Positions 57,504-64,000 of a stretch of DNA of 64,000 nt are shown piece by piece. The stretch is taken from assembly GCF_029051685.1 (NCBI RefSeq), contig NZ_JAACFT010000001.1, positions 248,001-312,000 of the forward strand, given 5' to 3'. Below the pieces are notes generated by a model. The model searched no databases. It worked only from the letters and a program-made list of their open reading frames with translations, and was not told where the DNA came from. The stretch comes from Bradyrhizobium sp. CSA207 (GTDB lineage Bacteria; Pseudomonadota; Alphaproteobacteria; Rhizobiales; Xanthobacteraceae). The stretch's first letter is position 1; each line of letters begins with the position of its first letter. The translations under genes and the position numbers were made by a program.

Positions 57504-57647
57504 GTTGAACCTGACTTCGTGACGTTCTCGGGTTGCGGGGGCTCTCTGGCTGCTCGAAGCCATATTTCTTCCTGGCCCGTTCCGGACCTGCGCCAGCCTT
57601 CTCTCTAATGGCAGCTTCTGACCCCAAGGCGGTCATCGCAATGGTTT

Positions 57648-58520
57648 CTATTTTCCCGCCCGCGAAACGGCTCTGGATTCACCACTCGCTCCGCCGGAGG
57701 TGACGATGGCGCTTTCCCGGAACGGCGCATGGGTAGGCTGCGGCGCCGACAATTCCTGGCAATACATCCGATCGATCTTGCGCTGCATGAGCGCATAACA
57801 ATCGCATGCGACCCTCTCGAGCCGCGCCCGATCGATCTCTACAAATCCGCGCCGGTCGGACGGGACGGCTCCGGCCTCGCGTAGCTTGCTCATCGTCAGA
57901 GTCACTGTCGTCCGCCGCACCCCAAGCAATTGTGCAAGCGCCTCCTGCGTCACCGGAAGGAGGTCATCGGGAACGCGGTCGTGAAGCTGCAGAAGCCACC
58001 GCGCCATGCGGCCATCCACCCTGTGCAGCGCGTTGCAAGCGGCTACGTGCTGGAGCTGCAATAATACCGCGCGGGCGTGGAGCTGAACGACATTCCTGAT
58101 GGCTGCGCTTTGCGCATAGGCCTCCCGAAATTTGGCGGCGGAAATCAGCGATGCTGTGCCGGCCATGCGTGCAATCGCGGTTACGGATGAAAGCGACGGG
58201 CCGAGCACGGAGAAAGAGGCCAAAGCGCCTTCCCGTCCCATCAAGGTGGTTGCGACCGTTTGCCCGTCCGGCATATCGAGCATGAAGGCGATTGCGCCGC
58301 TATGGGGAAAATAAACCGGGTCCATCTCATCGCCCGACCGCACCAGGACGGCATCTGGCTCAAACGAGACCTTCTGGAAGTAGGGCGAGAGCAAGCCGAG
58401 ATCCGCCGGCGGCAGCGCTGCCAGTAGCCGGTTCCCGATGCCGGTGCGGTGGACGGTCACGATGCTTTCTTGTGAACGAGCACGCATTGAACGGCGGTAT
58501 CCATCTATTTCATTCACCAT
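57648..58520 (-). CDS. Crp/Fnr family transcriptional regulator
   Basis: A 290-residue regulator. A cyclic-nucleotide-binding-type beta barrel spans about residues 30-150 (LSPYFQKVSFEPDAVLVRSG, PHSGAIAFMLDMPDGQ), followed by a long dimer helix and a Crp-type winged helix with PVTQEALAQLLGVRRTTVTL near residue 195. No cysteine cluster like that of Fnr is visible, so oxygen sensing by an iron-sulfur centre is unlikely. The start at 58520 is the best of several weak ones. A roughly 40-residue C-terminal tail (CQELSAPQPTHAPFRE) is longer than usual. Confidence 0.85.
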   Translation of the reverse strand: MVNEIDGYRRSMRARSQESIVTVHRTGIGNRLLAALPPADLGLLSPYFQKVSFEPDAVLVRSGDEMDPVYFPHSGAIAFMLDMPDGQTVATTLMGREGALASFSVLGPSLSSVTAIARMAGTASLISAAKFREAYAQSAAIRNVVQLHARAVLLQLQHVAACNALHRVDGRMARWLLQLHDRVPDDLLPVTQEALAQLLGVRRTTVTLTMSKLREAGAVPSDRRGFVEIDRARLERVACDCYALMQRKIDRMYCQELSAPQPTHAPFRESAIVTSGGASGESRAVSRAGK

Positions 58521-58734
58521 GATTATCCGAAATGCGAGTTGCCGAAAGACAACCATCCAAACAGAGCCATGAGTCGAGATCAAGCACGGACATTTGCGGA
58601 GACCTTGCCGGCGTCTCGCCGCGCAAGCAGGATCTTGCAATCATCATACTATTCACGCCCGTTGCCAGCGGGGCCTACGGGATGATCGACCAGTGATGGT
58701 TCCGGCAGCGCGTGGGTCCGCGCCCTAGCTGACG

Positions 58735-59196
58735 GCGCAAGGTAGGCTCGGCCCCAGCCGCATCCACCATTGCATGCGGCTGATCGGGTGCGCCCAGCGC
58801 GCACTGGAATTGATGTGCCAGCGTGCGGTCTCTCGCACAGCCTTCGGCAAGCCGCTCGCCGAGCAGGGCTCGGTGCGCGAGGACATCGCAAACTCGTTCT
58901 GCGAGATCGCGCAGGCGCGGCTCTTGACGCTGCAAGCCGCAGACAAGATGGACCGCGAGGGCAACAAGGCCGCGCGCGACTTGATCGCCGCGGCCAAGAT
59001 CGTGGTACCCGGCATGGCCGCCCGCGTCATCGACCGCGCCGTCCAGATCCACGGCGCCGCCGGTGTCTCGCAGGACACGTTCCTCGCCCGCGCCTACGTC
59101 TACGCCCGCTTCATCCGCATCGGCGACGGGCCGGACCAGGTGCATCTCGCGGCCGCGGGCAAGGAGCTGATCAAGCGCGGCGGGGCGATGGAGTAG
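58735..59196 (+). pseudogene. 5'-truncated copy of acyl-CoA dehydrogenase (C-terminal 153 codons)
   Basis: The frame from [20 protein letters not shown] to the stop matches residues 257 to the end of the dehydrogenase at 52694. By eye about 93% of bases agree, and most differences are silent; the few replacements are conservative (for example A to Q, S to G, I to V). The homology begins abruptly at 58735, nine bases after an in-frame TAG, and stops at the termination codon. An internal ATG at 58774 exists, but the FAD and substrate domains are missing, so the product cannot be an enzyme. Confidence 0.93.
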
Positions 59197-59317
59197 GTTC
59201 TACACTTGAGCGCGTGGTCATGAATGTGGGATGCCCGAGGTCGAAGCCGCCGGCTGAATAGTCGGGAAGCAGCTGGAGCGACCAACCAGCGGGTTCGGCT
59301 ATGCGCGGGCTCGTCAT

Positions 59318-59632
59318 TCAAGGCGCCCGGCGAACGATCTTCTGCAAGGCATGGAATACGAGAAACAATGCAAGGGTGAGAAAGGCAACACTCGGCCAGA
59401 AGTAGAGAGCGTGCGATTCATAGTAGCGGCCAGGCACATACGGGAATTCGCCTTGCAGCAGAAAGGTGCCGAGCATGGCGATTGGAAACGTGTAGATAGC
59501 AATCCAGATATTGGCAAGGCCATCGGGATTCGATCTCAGAAAATCCAGCCAGATCACTATCGCTCCCGCGACATAGACGGCGGGCACGACGAGTTTCATG
59601 ACCGTCAGCAATCTTGACGAGAACATCCTCAT
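59318..59632 (-). CDS. Hypothetical membrane protein (three helices)
   Basis: A 104-residue protein with three or four hydrophobic stretches (LTVMKLVVPAVYVAGAIVIW, IAIYTFPIAMLGTFLLQ, YFWPSVAFLTLALFLVFHAL). The start at 59632 has a weak ribosome site; another methionine two codons later is possible. No family recognised. It is followed, in the direction away from the dehydrogenase fragment, by another small membrane protein on the same strand. Confidence 0.6.
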   Translation of the reverse strand: MRMFSSRLLTVMKLVVPAVYVAGAIVIWLDFLRSNPDGLANIWIAIYTFPIAMLGTFLLQGEFPYVPGRYYESHALYFWPSVAFLTLALFLVFHALQKIVRRAP

Positions 59633-59725
59633 GTTATCGCCCGACGGAGTTGAGCGGCCGGCCACCACCGCCGTGCCGCGATCCTGCGCGGCGGGCGATG
59701 CGCCACGGCTGGCTCGAAGGCGTTC

Positions 59726-60031
59726 CTAGAAGGCCGCACCTTTCCTCCTCAGCAGTCGTGTCCCTGCCGGCACTGCAAGAACAGCACCCCAAAGAATGCT
59801 GTTTCCAAGAACGGCGGCCCACTGGAGCGCGGACGACGATCCCTTGATCTGTACGTGCGAGACGGGCGAAAGCAGCGTGTCCGAAAGCGCCGTGGCCAGA
59901 CTTTCGAGCTGGTCCACATCGCCACCCGACTCGAAGCGCCCCATTCCCAGGGAAAAACCAACCAGAAGAGAGCTCAACGCCAACAACAGATGAGCCGTCG
60001 CCAAAACCGCGGCTATCGTGAGATATCTCAT
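59726..60031 (-). CDS. Hypothetical membrane protein (two helices)
   Basis: A 101-residue protein. A hydrophobic N-terminus, MRYLTIAAVLATAHLLLALS, could be a signal anchor. A hydrophilic middle (GGDVDQLESLATALSDT) and a second hydrophobic stretch, AVLGNSILWGAVLAVPAG, follow. It ends in basic residues. No family is recognised and the ribosome site is weak. Located 94 bases from the next same-strand small membrane gene, so the two may be co-expressed. Confidence 0.55.
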   Translation of the reverse strand: MRYLTIAAVLATAHLLLALSSLLVGFSLGMGRFESGGDVDQLESLATALSDTLLSPVSHVQIKGSSSALQWAAVLGNSILWGAVLAVPAGTRLLRRKGAAF

Positions 60032-60406
60032 GCGATTGATGCCGGGTTGTGACGCCGTGGTTGACCGCATCCCAGGCCGCCAGTGTCCAACCGCAAATCA
60101 AGGGCGCATGAGTATCTGACCTTTCCTGCTTGCGGCAGTTGATGGGCATCATACATTTTGTTTCCGCCGATCACACATCTCTGGAGAGCGTCTTTATCCC
60201 ATTGCTCGACTAGATTTGTCGATCAGACTGTTGCCGAGCGCTGTCAAAATCTGCGCCCTTTCGATGAAAATCTTCAATGGCGCGCTAACCATCAGGTTCG
60301 CCTCGGGGCAAGCCCATAATTCCGGACGAAAATTTGGATGCCCAGAAGCGGAGCAACATATTCAGACTGAAGTTTGATGCGCCGCTAGGCACGATCGAAC
60401 ACTACG
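60032..60406. other. Intergenic DNA, no gene supported
   Basis: About 375 bases with no frame carrying a ribosome site or a recognisable motif, and no inverted repeat of note. Lower GC than the left part of the window. Confidence 0.6.
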
Positions 60407-60760
60407 ATGCAGCTTGAACCTCTCTTCGTGCAAGGGGGAATAGCGCGCAGCCCCGCTGTATCCAGCGATGGTCCGCTGATCGCTTTCCTGAGAAGTCGTA
60501 TCACCGGAAACTACCGATATGAGCTCGTCGTGAGAGACGAACGGGCGAACACCGAAAGGATCGTTCCTTCGCTCAGTTTGGGCTACTCACGCCCAGTCGT
60601 CGTTGGGAGGATGGCATACGCCAACAGCCTCGACACTGGCCGGGATCTGATCGTTGCTACGAACCCTGACGCGTCGGATTTGGATTTTGAGCGATTGCTG
60701 GACATCACAGACACCGAGGTTGGCAAACTTGAACTTCGCATCGTTTCTGTCGAGCGATAA
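60407..60760 (+). CDS. Hypothetical protein, possible beta-propeller fragment
   Basis: A 117-residue open frame. The stretch SPAVSSDGPLIAFLRSR followed by YRYELVVRDE and RPVVVGRMAYANSLDTGRD resembles blades of TolB- or WD-type propellers (xxSxDGxxIAF). It is too short for a whole propeller and has no signal peptide. No good ribosome site precedes the ATG. It could be a fragment of a larger ancestral gene. I do not assign a function. Confidence 0.35.
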   Translation: MQLEPLFVQGGIARSPAVSSDGPLIAFLRSRITGNYRYELVVRDERANTERIVPSLSLGYSRPVVVGRMAYANSLDTGRDLIVATNPDASDLDFERLLDITDTEVGKLELRIVSVER

Positions 60761-60984
60761 CGCTCCCGCAGGCAGAGCAAGCGAGAGACGTCGACCAGAG
60801 AACTTTGCGGAAGTCGGAACAACGTCGAAACGGATCGACAGCCGCTTCACACCGTCGCCTAGCCGCATGCTTGAGGTTGTCTGCTGACCCATCGCGTCGG
60901 TTGGCGTAGTGCAGCGACATGGCCGGGGCCGGAGGTGTTCGATGTTGATGTTTGGACACGCATCGCCGCGCCACTCTACCTCTT
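60761..60984. other. Intergenic DNA, no gene supported
   Basis: Nothing recognisable between the hypothetical frame and the binding-protein remnant. Confidence 0.5.
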
Positions 60985-61188
60985 CTGTTTTACGGACCCA
61001 TAAATCGAGAGCTTGTGCAGAATGCGGTCGCTTCGGTCGACAAAATTTTGCGGGGCTCTAGTCCGGGCGACCTGCCGATCCAGCGGCCTCGCCGATTTGA
61101 ACTAATCGTCAACCTAAAGACCGCGAAAGCAATTGGCCTCGATCTTCCACCCCTCCTTGTCGCGCGGGCGGACCGGGTGGTCGAATAG
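60985..61188 (+). pseudogene. 3' remnant of an ABC transporter substrate-binding protein
   Basis: The last roughly 65 codons read FYGPINRELVQNAVASVDKI, then RGSSPGDLPIQRPRRFELIV and NLKTAKAIGLDLPPLLVARA, ending DRVVE and a stop. This is the conserved C-terminus of the ABC_sub_bind (tryptophan/tyrosine-type) periplasmic proteins, where it reads YVDKILKGAKPADLPVEQP and so on. Nothing upstream resembles the remaining 250 residues or a signal peptide. It is therefore a decayed fragment, and its importer genes are also absent. Confidence 0.85.
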
Positions 61189-61523
61189 GGCTCTTCGTTG
61201 CGTGCACGAGTCTGAAATTGGCCCCATGCTGCCTAGCTCAATGCTCGTCCAAGCGTCGGCTGTCGGGTGTAGACGGGAAGCGGCTTGTAGCGGCCTAGAT
61301 CGCCGATTTTGTGACAACTCGGACATGATCCGTCGCGTGATCGCAATTGACACCGTTTTGCATCCGGATCATTCTATCTTGAGGTAGATACGACCTGCTG
61401 CTTGCACCCCAATGGGGATGGTGAACGTATCATAGGTCTTTCACAGCCCTTTGCCCGAACGAACGGGTCAGCAACGCAAGCTCCTGGCACCTCTGTTTCG
61501 TTCAAAGCAAAGGATGAAAGATC
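61189..61523. other. Intergenic DNA, no gene supported
   Basis: About 335 bases. Short frames exist but lack ribosome sites and family resemblance. A TTGACA at 61347-61352 could be a -35 element for the downstream gene, but the -10 match is weak. Confidence 0.5.
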
Positions 61524-62216
61524 ATGCGCGACTATCGCGACGCAAAAGCTATGGCACAAGCGGTCCGGGGCTTCCTAGCCGACCACAGTGTTAAGATCAC
61601 CAACAGCCAAAGCCTTGAACTGATAGCCAAGGCATTTGGCGTTTCCGACTGGAACACGCTTGCAGCGGCGGTTCGCGGAGAGGTCACTGCGCCGCGGACC
61701 AAGATTGCGACCTCATCAGCCACGATTGATGCAGGGATTAGGCCTCGGACGCCTCGGTTTTCTACGGAACTTGAACTCACTCTGCAGCGCGCCCTCGGCT
61801 ACGCTGATGCGCGAAAACATCAATACACGACGCTAGAACACCTGCTGCTCGCGCTGACACATGATGCGAATGCTTCGAAGGTGATGCGGGCGTGCGGTGT
61901 TGATCTTGCGGCGCTCCAGAAAAGTCTGACCGACTACATTGACAATGAGTTGCGTACCCTCGTGGTCGAGGCCGGCGCATCTCCCGGCGAGTCCCGTCCC
62001 ACGGCGGCGTTTCAGCGTGTAATGCAGCGCGCTGAGTCGCACGCCGAGCAAATGGGCCAGCAGGAGATCACCGGCGCTAACATGACGGTCGTTATCTTCA
62101 CCGAGCGACTAAGCCCGGCCGTACGGCGGCTCTATAGCCAGAACATGACTGCTGAGGATGCCGCGAACTTCGTAGAGCGCGGCATCATAAAACGGAGTGG
62201 TACCGCTGCGCCGTGA
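61524..62216 (+). CDS. Glyoxalase_8-type/Clp N-domain fusion protein
   Basis: A 230-residue protein of two recognised parts without an ATPase. Residues 1-52 (RDYRDAKAMAQAVRGFLADH, then SQSLELIAKAFGVSDWNTLA) form the small domain annotated as Glyoxalase_8, often found at the start of such proteins. Residues about 78-220 form a double Clp N-terminal domain like that of ClpA/ClpC (FSTELELTLQRALGYADARK, TTLEHLLLALTHDANASKVM). Clp N domains bind substrates or adaptors. Without AAA modules this may be a substrate-binding or decoy adaptor for a Clp protease encoded elsewhere. AAAGGATGAAAGATC precedes the ATG. Confidence 0.85.
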   Translation: MRDYRDAKAMAQAVRGFLADHSVKITNSQSLELIAKAFGVSDWNTLAAAVRGEVTAPRTKIATSSATIDAGIRPRTPRFSTELELTLQRALGYADARKHQYTTLEHLLLALTHDANASKVMRACGVDLAALQKSLTDYIDNELRTLVVEAGASPGESRPTAAFQRVMQRAESHAEQMGQQEITGANMTVVIFTERLSPAVRRLYSQNMTAEDAANFVERGIIKRSGTAAP

Positions 62217-62311
62217 TCAGTGCAGCGTCACGCCCAATGTGGGGACTTCCGTAGTTGGCCCGAAGGCGCCTGCAACCGAGGGGCAGAGCATGTCCGCTCT
62301 GCCCAGTCAGT

Positions 62312-62700
62312 TCAGACGTCCACCTGTTCTGCTATTGCGAGCGCGTCATCGACCTCTATTCCGAGGTAGCGGAGCGTGCTCTCGATTTTTGTATGCCCTA
62401 GCAGAAGCTGCACGGCTCGCATGTTACCGGTGCGACGATAAATGAGCGTCGCCTTGGTTCGACGAAGTGAATGCGTTCCGAACAAATGAGGGTCCAGTCC
62501 TATACCGGCCAGCCAATGCGATAGCAGGCGCGCATACTGCCGTGTCGTCAGGCTACGGTCCGGTCCTCTGCGGCCAGTGAATAGACGATCCCTTGGCGTT
62601 TTGCCGGCTGCCCTGACCTAGTAATCGATGGCCTGGCGAGTCGACTCGGTAAGTTCGAACTAGGCCGGTCGCGGTGCGGTCTCAGGTCTTGGCTTTGGTT
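62312..62700 (-). pseudogene. Tyrosine recombinase (phage-type integrase) remnant with two in-frame amber codons
   Basis: Reading leftward from about 62700, the frame gives FELTESTRQAIDY, an amber stop (62618-62620), VRAAGKTPRDRLFTGRRGPD, and then the catalytic domain FGTHSLRRTKATLIYRRTGN...LLGHTKIESTLRYLGIEVDD, ending DALAIAEQVDV and TGA at 62312. The HxxR box, the GH pair and the nucleophile tyrosine are intact. Another amber lies at 62660-62662, where related proteins continue (RPV-x-FELTE). The N-terminal half is not found. It is a decayed integrase of the type that moves genomic islands or phages. Confidence 0.9.
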
Positions 62701-62750
62701 TGCTCGGACGTCCACATCAGGGACTGACGCGGTTGCCCCTAACGCCTGCC

Positions 62751-62900
62751 CTACCGGGCTTGATCGTAGGCCTGCAGGATCCGGACAAAATCAGCCATGC
62801 TGGATCGATCTCGGTTTTCCGCCATAGCCGCGACCTGAATATTGGACGCGGGTTGGCTTCCCTGCCAGAACCGCATCAGGAGATCGGCGATGTTTCTCAT
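62751..62900 (-). CDS. Small protein, hypothetical
   Basis: A 49-residue frame (MRNIADLLMRFWQGSQPASN..., ending VRILQAYDQAR). The ATG at 62900 has a strong, well-spaced ribosome site (GGAGAGTACGCC), the main reason to report it. It is helical and amphipathic in appearance. The same frame is open upstream to 63167 but without resemblance to a protein. No family recognised. It lies between the integrase remnant and the C13 protease. Confidence 0.45.
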   Translation of the reverse strand: MRNIADLLMRFWQGSQPASNIQVAAMAENRDRSSMADFVRILQAYDQAR

Positions 62901-63163
62901 GGCGTACTCTCCGCAGCCAACTGTGGCAGTAGACACCTTGAGCGGCAAAACGCCGCTAGATCGTGAGAAAGGCCGGCGGGGGTTACGCCGCCGACCTTGT
63001 CCTGCAACTGCCGGCTCGCAGGGCCGGTTCCGTTGCGTTGTATCCGAATTTATAGGTAGCACCGAGCACTCGGTTAGGTCCATTGCGCGTCGGTATGAAG
63101 TGATCATACTTAGGTAGGCTTGGACTCGTGAATTGGGATCAGTCGACCAAGTGTTTAATGACG

Positions 63164-63928
63164 TCAAGGTTGGCGGCTTCCGTTGATGCGTGCGACAAGC
63201 AATGGCTGCACGTTTTCACCGCCCGCCATGAGTGGGTTCGATGGCTCGAACTGCTCCCGCAGTTCTCGCTTACGGACAAGCAGGCGCGCATCGAGAAACG
63301 CATCCTTCAGACTTACGGCTCGCCGGAGCGCGACGTTAAAAAAAGCATCACCGAAATAGGTCCACTTCGCCTTATCCTGACAGCCGAACGACGGATGATT
63401 GGCATCGGCCGCGGTGATGACCAGCACATCGGGGTTCGCGAGACGTGGGATGAAGACCCCGGAATAGCAAGCCGAGATGACCACCACCTTGTGTCGCACG
63501 CCAGTCTTCGCGAGTATGCCAGCGAGACGAGACGGCGTCAGCGTTTGCGTGAGCCGCCCCGCCTTGATTGCAAGCCCGTCGGGAGAGCCATGGGAGGTGA
63601 GAATCAGAAAGAGAATATCTTTCTCGGCATCCAGACGGTTGGCGGCAACCTGCAACGACCTGGTCAGGGCTTCGATCGTTGCACTTCCGCCTCCCTTCGA
63701 ATTGTATTGTACGTCGATCGCGCCAGTCTCGAAACGGCCCGCTACGACCTGAGCTGCGCCAGTTGCCTCCGCTCTAAACACGCCTTGATCGCCGAAAAGG
63801 CCAAAGGACACCACGCCAACCTTTCGAGCATCCTCAATAGCGCGTACCGACGAAACCAACGGCCCGACGATCAAAATTAAAGCGACGAGCGGTGCGCAGA
63901 GCCGCCTGATCCAAGACTGAGAGGTCAT
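63164..63928 (-). CDS. C13 family (legumain/GPI8-like) cysteine peptidase, exported
   Basis: A 254-residue protein. A hydrophobic N-terminus (LCAPLVALILIVGPLVSSVR) acts as a signal peptide or anchor. The caspase-like fold carries His113 in ILTSHGSPDG and the nucleophile Cys154 in VVISACYSGVF, the C13 dyad; TYFGDAFFNVAL near 215 follows. C13 peptidases cleave after Asn or Asp, and eukaryotic relatives are legumain and the GPI transamidase subunit. In bacteria their role is unclear. The ATG at 63928 lies behind CGAGGTTTTGC. It stands beside a decayed integrase in an accessory segment. Its substrate and partners are unknown. Confidence 0.88.
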   Translation of the reverse strand: MTSQSWIRRLCAPLVALILIVGPLVSSVRAIEDARKVGVVSFGLFGDQGVFRAEATGAAQVVAGRFETGAIDVQYNSKGGGSATIEALTRSLQVAANRLDAEKDILFLILTSHGSPDGLAIKAGRLTQTLTPSRLAGILAKTGVRHKVVVISACYSGVFIPRLANPDVLVITAADANHPSFGCQDKAKWTYFGDAFFNVALRRAVSLKDAFLDARLLVRKRELREQFEPSNPLMAGGENVQPLLVARINGSRQP

Positions 63929-64000
63929 GCAAAACCTCGTTTCGAGATCGCCGCTATAGAATTGCGGCTCAATACAAAATAGTGGAGATACAGTGAATTT

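Noticed and set aside
61133..61387. An 84-codon plus-strand frame after the binding-protein remnant
   Set aside because: It overlaps the end of the recognised remnant in another frame and has no ribosome site or motif.
62300..62320. A tRNA gene as the integration site beside the integrase
   Set aside because: No cloverleaf or T-loop sequence was found near the remnant or elsewhere in the window.
62312..62700. Amber codons read through or recoded (selenocysteine/pyrrolysine type) in the integrase
   Set aside because: The protein also lacks its N-terminal half and no recoding signal or machinery is visible. Simple decay is enough.
63128..63880. A 250-codon plus-strand frame opposite the C13 protease
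   Set aside because: No recognisable domain or ribosome site, while the minus strand has a signal peptide and the His/Cys dyad.

Overview
The window reads as a chromosomal segment of a high-GC alphaproteobacterium of the Bradyrhizobium/Rhodopseudomonas type. The evidence is the dense GC-rich coding with long antisense open frames, several families of short palindromic intergenic repeats of the kind scattered through Bradyrhizobium genomes (five copies of a GTCATTGCGAGCG...CGCAATGAC family alone), and a gene content rich in acyl-CoA and aromatic catabolism. The genus is an inference; no rRNA or tRNA gene was found.

Layout. (1) 1-15.7 kb is an acyl-CoA catabolic region: a cut-off thiolase, nitronate monooxygenase, YghU-type glutathione transferase, two acyl-CoA dehydrogenases, three SDRs or reductases, three crotonases, an APH-type kinase with a DUF6285 partner, and two AMP-binding acyl-CoA ligases. 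One ligase has lost its whole ATP-binding core by a precise in-frame deletion. The kinase, DUF6285, dehydrogenase, SDR and ligase set resembles the levulinate/4-hydroxyacid (Lva) pathway. (2) 15.9-28.5 kb holds a YccF membrane protein, PEP carboxylase, a Tat-exported SMP-30 protein, an SDR/thiolase-like/DUF35 acyl-CoA group, an amidase with DUF2848, two 2-oxoglutarate/Fe dioxygenases (one AlkB) and an MFS transporter. (3) 28.6-38.5 kb is a homoprotocatechuate meta-cleavage locus. hpaH-F-E-D, a FAH-family enzyme and a TPP enzyme are divergent from hpaR, hpaI and a UxaA-family dehydratase, with a perfect palindromic operator candidate and a triple direct repeat between them. (4) 38.7-40.6 kb encodes an aerotaxis-type receptor split into a PAS protein and a transmembrane signalling protein at a (CT)5 tract. 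(5) 40.8-47.5 kb is a three-gene unit: transglutaminase-DUF2126, ATP-grasp/alpha-E fusion, and transglutaminase. (6) 47.7-53.9 kb carries an HD protein, a Rieske-FAD reductase, an HdeD membrane protein, a LivK-type binding protein and a third acyl-CoA dehydrogenase.

(7) From 53.93 kb onward the DNA looks accessory: visibly lower GC, small orphan genes and wreckage. It holds an acyltransferase, a TetR-EamA pair sharing an operator motif, a Crp/Fnr regulator, a 462-bp partial copy of the 52.7-kb dehydrogenase, small membrane proteins, the 3' end of an ABC binding-protein gene, a Glyoxalase_8/Clp-N protein, a tyrosine recombinase remnant with two amber codons, and an exported C13 (legumain-like) protease. 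The 53.9-58.7 kb cargo lies between the complete dehydrogenase 3' end and its diverged copy, as expected of integration or recombination at that site.

No CRISPR array, complete insertion sequence or complete phage was seen. Functions are assigned from motifs and family memory only; no database search was run.
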